DNA of 64,000 nucleotides. Source: Rummeliibacillus pycnus_A (GTDB taxonomy: Bacteria > Bacillota > Bacilli > Bacillales_A > Planococcaceae). The translations under genes were made by a program, and so were the position numbers. Below are positions 62,631 through 64,000 of this stretch, in pieces (the stretch's first letter is position 1; every line of letters begins with the position of its first letter). Under the pieces are notes generated by a model. That model saw only the letters and a program-made list of their open reading frames with translations, was not told the DNA's origin and made no database searches. The stretch spans positions 1,426,001 through 1,490,000 of the forward strand of contig NZ_CP132291.1 of the NCBI RefSeq assembly GCF_044359855.1, in the 5' to 3' direction.

Positions 62631-63629
62631 TTGGTAATTAAGGAAGCTGGTGACCACATTTTTAAGTTTTCGGATAAAAATATCACAAATAACATAAAAT
62701 TATGGAGTTTCGTAATTTTTTTAATTCTTTTCGCATGGCTTATCCTCCCGGTAACATTAGCAATTATTTTAGCTTATTTTTTGTCTCCTTTGCTTCAATT
62801 ATTCCATAAACGATTAAAACTACCTTCATTTATTTCTGCACTACTAATCGAAATATTAATTATTATAGGCTTAGCGGTGGGATTACTATTCATCGCTTCA
62901 ATACTCATCGATACATTACCCAATTTAAAAGAAAATTTATCAGAAGCTTCTTCTTCCATTCATATTCCTTCAGCAATTATTATTCAAATCAGAGAACAAT
63001 TATTTGAGCTATTCGATATAATCTTGAGCAAAATTTTTCAATCTATACATGATATAATGCAACATCTTGTCGAAGTTACTATTTTTGTCGTGGCTTTTTA
63101 CTTTTCATTATACGAAACGAGCAGAAATAGATATTGGTTTTTTATCTATATTCCTGCCCGTTTCAGAAAGCCTATTCGAAATATTTTCGAAGAGGCTACA
63201 ACATTATTTAGTTATTTTATCTCTGTTGAAGTTCGTCTATTACTAATAACCTTTGGGTTACTATCAATTGGCTTTTTTATTCTTGGCTTTTCAGAACCCG
63301 TTGGAAAAGCATTACTTGTTTCCGTTTGTGATTTTTTACCTTTTTTAGGTATAGGAATTTTCTTAATCCCTATTAGTATAGTCTTCATGACTACAGGGAA
63401 AATCGCACTAGGAATTCAATTACTAATTTTATATGTAGTGATTCAGCTTACAAGACAATTTGCTGAATCTATGATGTGGGCGTCTACCATGCAGATTCGC
63501 TCGGTACATGCCTTTATCTTAAGTGCGATTAGCCTGCTACTATTTGGAGTAGCAGGCATAATCATTAGTCCATTCGTATTATTGATTGCAGTTAAAATAC
63601 AACGCCATCCTATTTTTGCATCAAAATAA
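62631..63629 (+). CDS. ytvI: AI-2E-family permease-like protein YtvI
   Basis: The 332-residue protein has about seven to eight membrane helices (first near 25-60) and the C-terminal AI-2E transporter motifs PVGKALLVSVCDFLPFLGIGIFLIP and ESMMWASTMQIRSVHAFILS. B. subtilis ytvI lies beside citZ. The start is uncertain. TTG 62631 has no good ribosome site, and some relatives are about 40 residues longer. The substrate is unknown. Its 3' end overlaps the convergent fxsA gene by 20 bp. Confidence 0.8.
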   Translation: MVIKEAGDHIFKFSDKNITNNIKLWSFVIFLILFAWLILPVTLAIILAYFLSPLLQLFHKRLKLPSFISALLIEILIIIGLAVGLLFIASILIDTLPNLKENLSEASSSIHIPSAIIIQIREQLFELFDIILSKIFQSIHDIMQHLVEVTIFVVAFYFSLYETSRNRYWFFIYIPARFRKPIRNIFEEATTLFSYFISVEVRLLLITFGLLSIGFFILGFSEPVGKALLVSVCDFLPFLGIGIFLIPISIVFMTTGKIALGIQLLILYVVIQLTRQFAESMMWASTMQIRSVHAFILSAISLLLFGVAGIIISPFVLLIAVKIQRHPIFASK

Positions 63630-63999
63630 TTTGGCTTTTTTTCATTTTTTTTCTAAGCCAGTAATAGATAGCAGGCTTAAATAATTTTCTAGTTGTTGGT
63701 ACCACTAATAAAACACCAATGATATCTGAGATAAACCCAGGTAGAATAAGTACGATGGAACCGATAAATGTCAACATTCCATCAATAATCGCATCTCCTG
63801 GTGCTTGTCCTCTTTCAATTGCAGTTTTTAATTGTTGGAATGATTTAAATCCTTGTGTTTTGGCCAGATATAGACCTAGCACACCTGTTACAACAATTAA
63901 TAATAGAGTCGGAATGGTCCCTATTAATTTTCCAGATAATAAAACGACGGCTATTTCAATAATCGGAACTAATATTAAAAACATTAAAAATTTCCGCAT
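63610..63999 (-). CDS. fxsA: FxsA family membrane protein
   Basis: The 129-residue protein (ATG at 63999, complete) has three to four helices and the FxsA words VPIIEIAVVLLSGKLIGTIPTLLLIVVTGVLGLYLAKTQGFKSFQQLKTAIERGQAPGDA-type arrangement, then LILPGFISDIIGVLLVVPTTR. E. coli FxsA lessens phage exclusion by the F plasmid. In B. subtilis the homologue is YtwI. Its ribosome site lies outside the window. Confidence 0.88.
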   Translation of the reverse strand: MRKFLMFLILVPIIEIAVVLLSGKLIGTIPTLLLIVVTGVLGLYLAKTQGFKSFQQLKTAIERGQAPGDAIIDGMLTFIGSIVLILPGFISDIIGVLLVVPTTRKLFKPAIYYWLRKKMKKSQIILMQK

Positions 64000-64000
64000 T

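Overview
The window is a low-GC, endospore-forming Firmicutes chromosome of the Bacillales. sspI (a forespore SASP), phoPR, T-box leaders, lcfA-fadR-fadB and the order of the housekeeping genes all point there. The dispersed GC-rich palindromes, the DUF5776 cell-wall repeats and the AT-rich codon use suggest a member of the Planococcaceae/Caryophanaceae (Lysinibacillus, Viridibacillus or Rummeliibacillus-like). I cannot name the species from sequence alone. Most genes are on the minus strand.

Layout. 1-3.0 kb: fatty-acid degradation (fadB partial, fadR, lcfA) with a FadR operator and a candidate cre site. 3.0-3.5 kb: repeat cluster and terminator. 3.5-9.1 kb: zapA-cvpA-polX-mutS2-yshE plus a 26-residue membrane peptide. 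9.1-10.1 kb: rnhC, divergent. 10.2-16.3 kb: an oppDFBCA peptide importer in the lactococcal gene order. 16.4-20.3 kb: pheST behind a Phe T-box. 20.3-24.7 kb: a SpoU methyltransferase, an MDR oxidoreductase, sspI, an XRE/membrane-protein pair and glcD. 24.8-29.7 kb: a branched-chain amino-acid ABC importer (livJ, livHMGF) with a possible CodY box. 30.2-31.2 kb: argF.

31.2-41.7 kb is an accessory stretch. It holds a decayed copy of the ysdC 3' end, a 47-codon small ORF in front of a CorA transporter, an IS3 OrfA remnant, ysdC-dut-ysdA, two paralogous secreted GH25 lysozymes, the NO-detoxification pair hmp/nsrR with three phased NsrR boxes, and a 19-21 bp tandem repeat of nine units. In B. subtilis ysdA lies next to rplT, so the lysozyme and hmp/nsrR genes look like an insertion into a conserved neighbourhood.

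41.7-64 kb is core again: infC-rpmI-rplT with an L20-type leader, thrS with a Thr T-box and an extra hairpin, nrdR-dnaB-dnaI (replication initiation), gapB (gluconeogenic GAPDH) with a CcpN-like box on its -10, polA-mutM-coaE, phoP-phoR, a MaoC-like protein, citZ-icd-mdh (first half of the TCA cycle) and ytvI/fxsA.

I found no complete insertion sequence, prophage, CRISPR array or defence system, and no clear case for a wholly new multi-gene system. The best leads are the small ORF and its leader upstream of corA, the ysdC tail duplication, the phased NsrR array, the tandem repeat before rplT, and the strong unexplained hairpin in the thrS leader.
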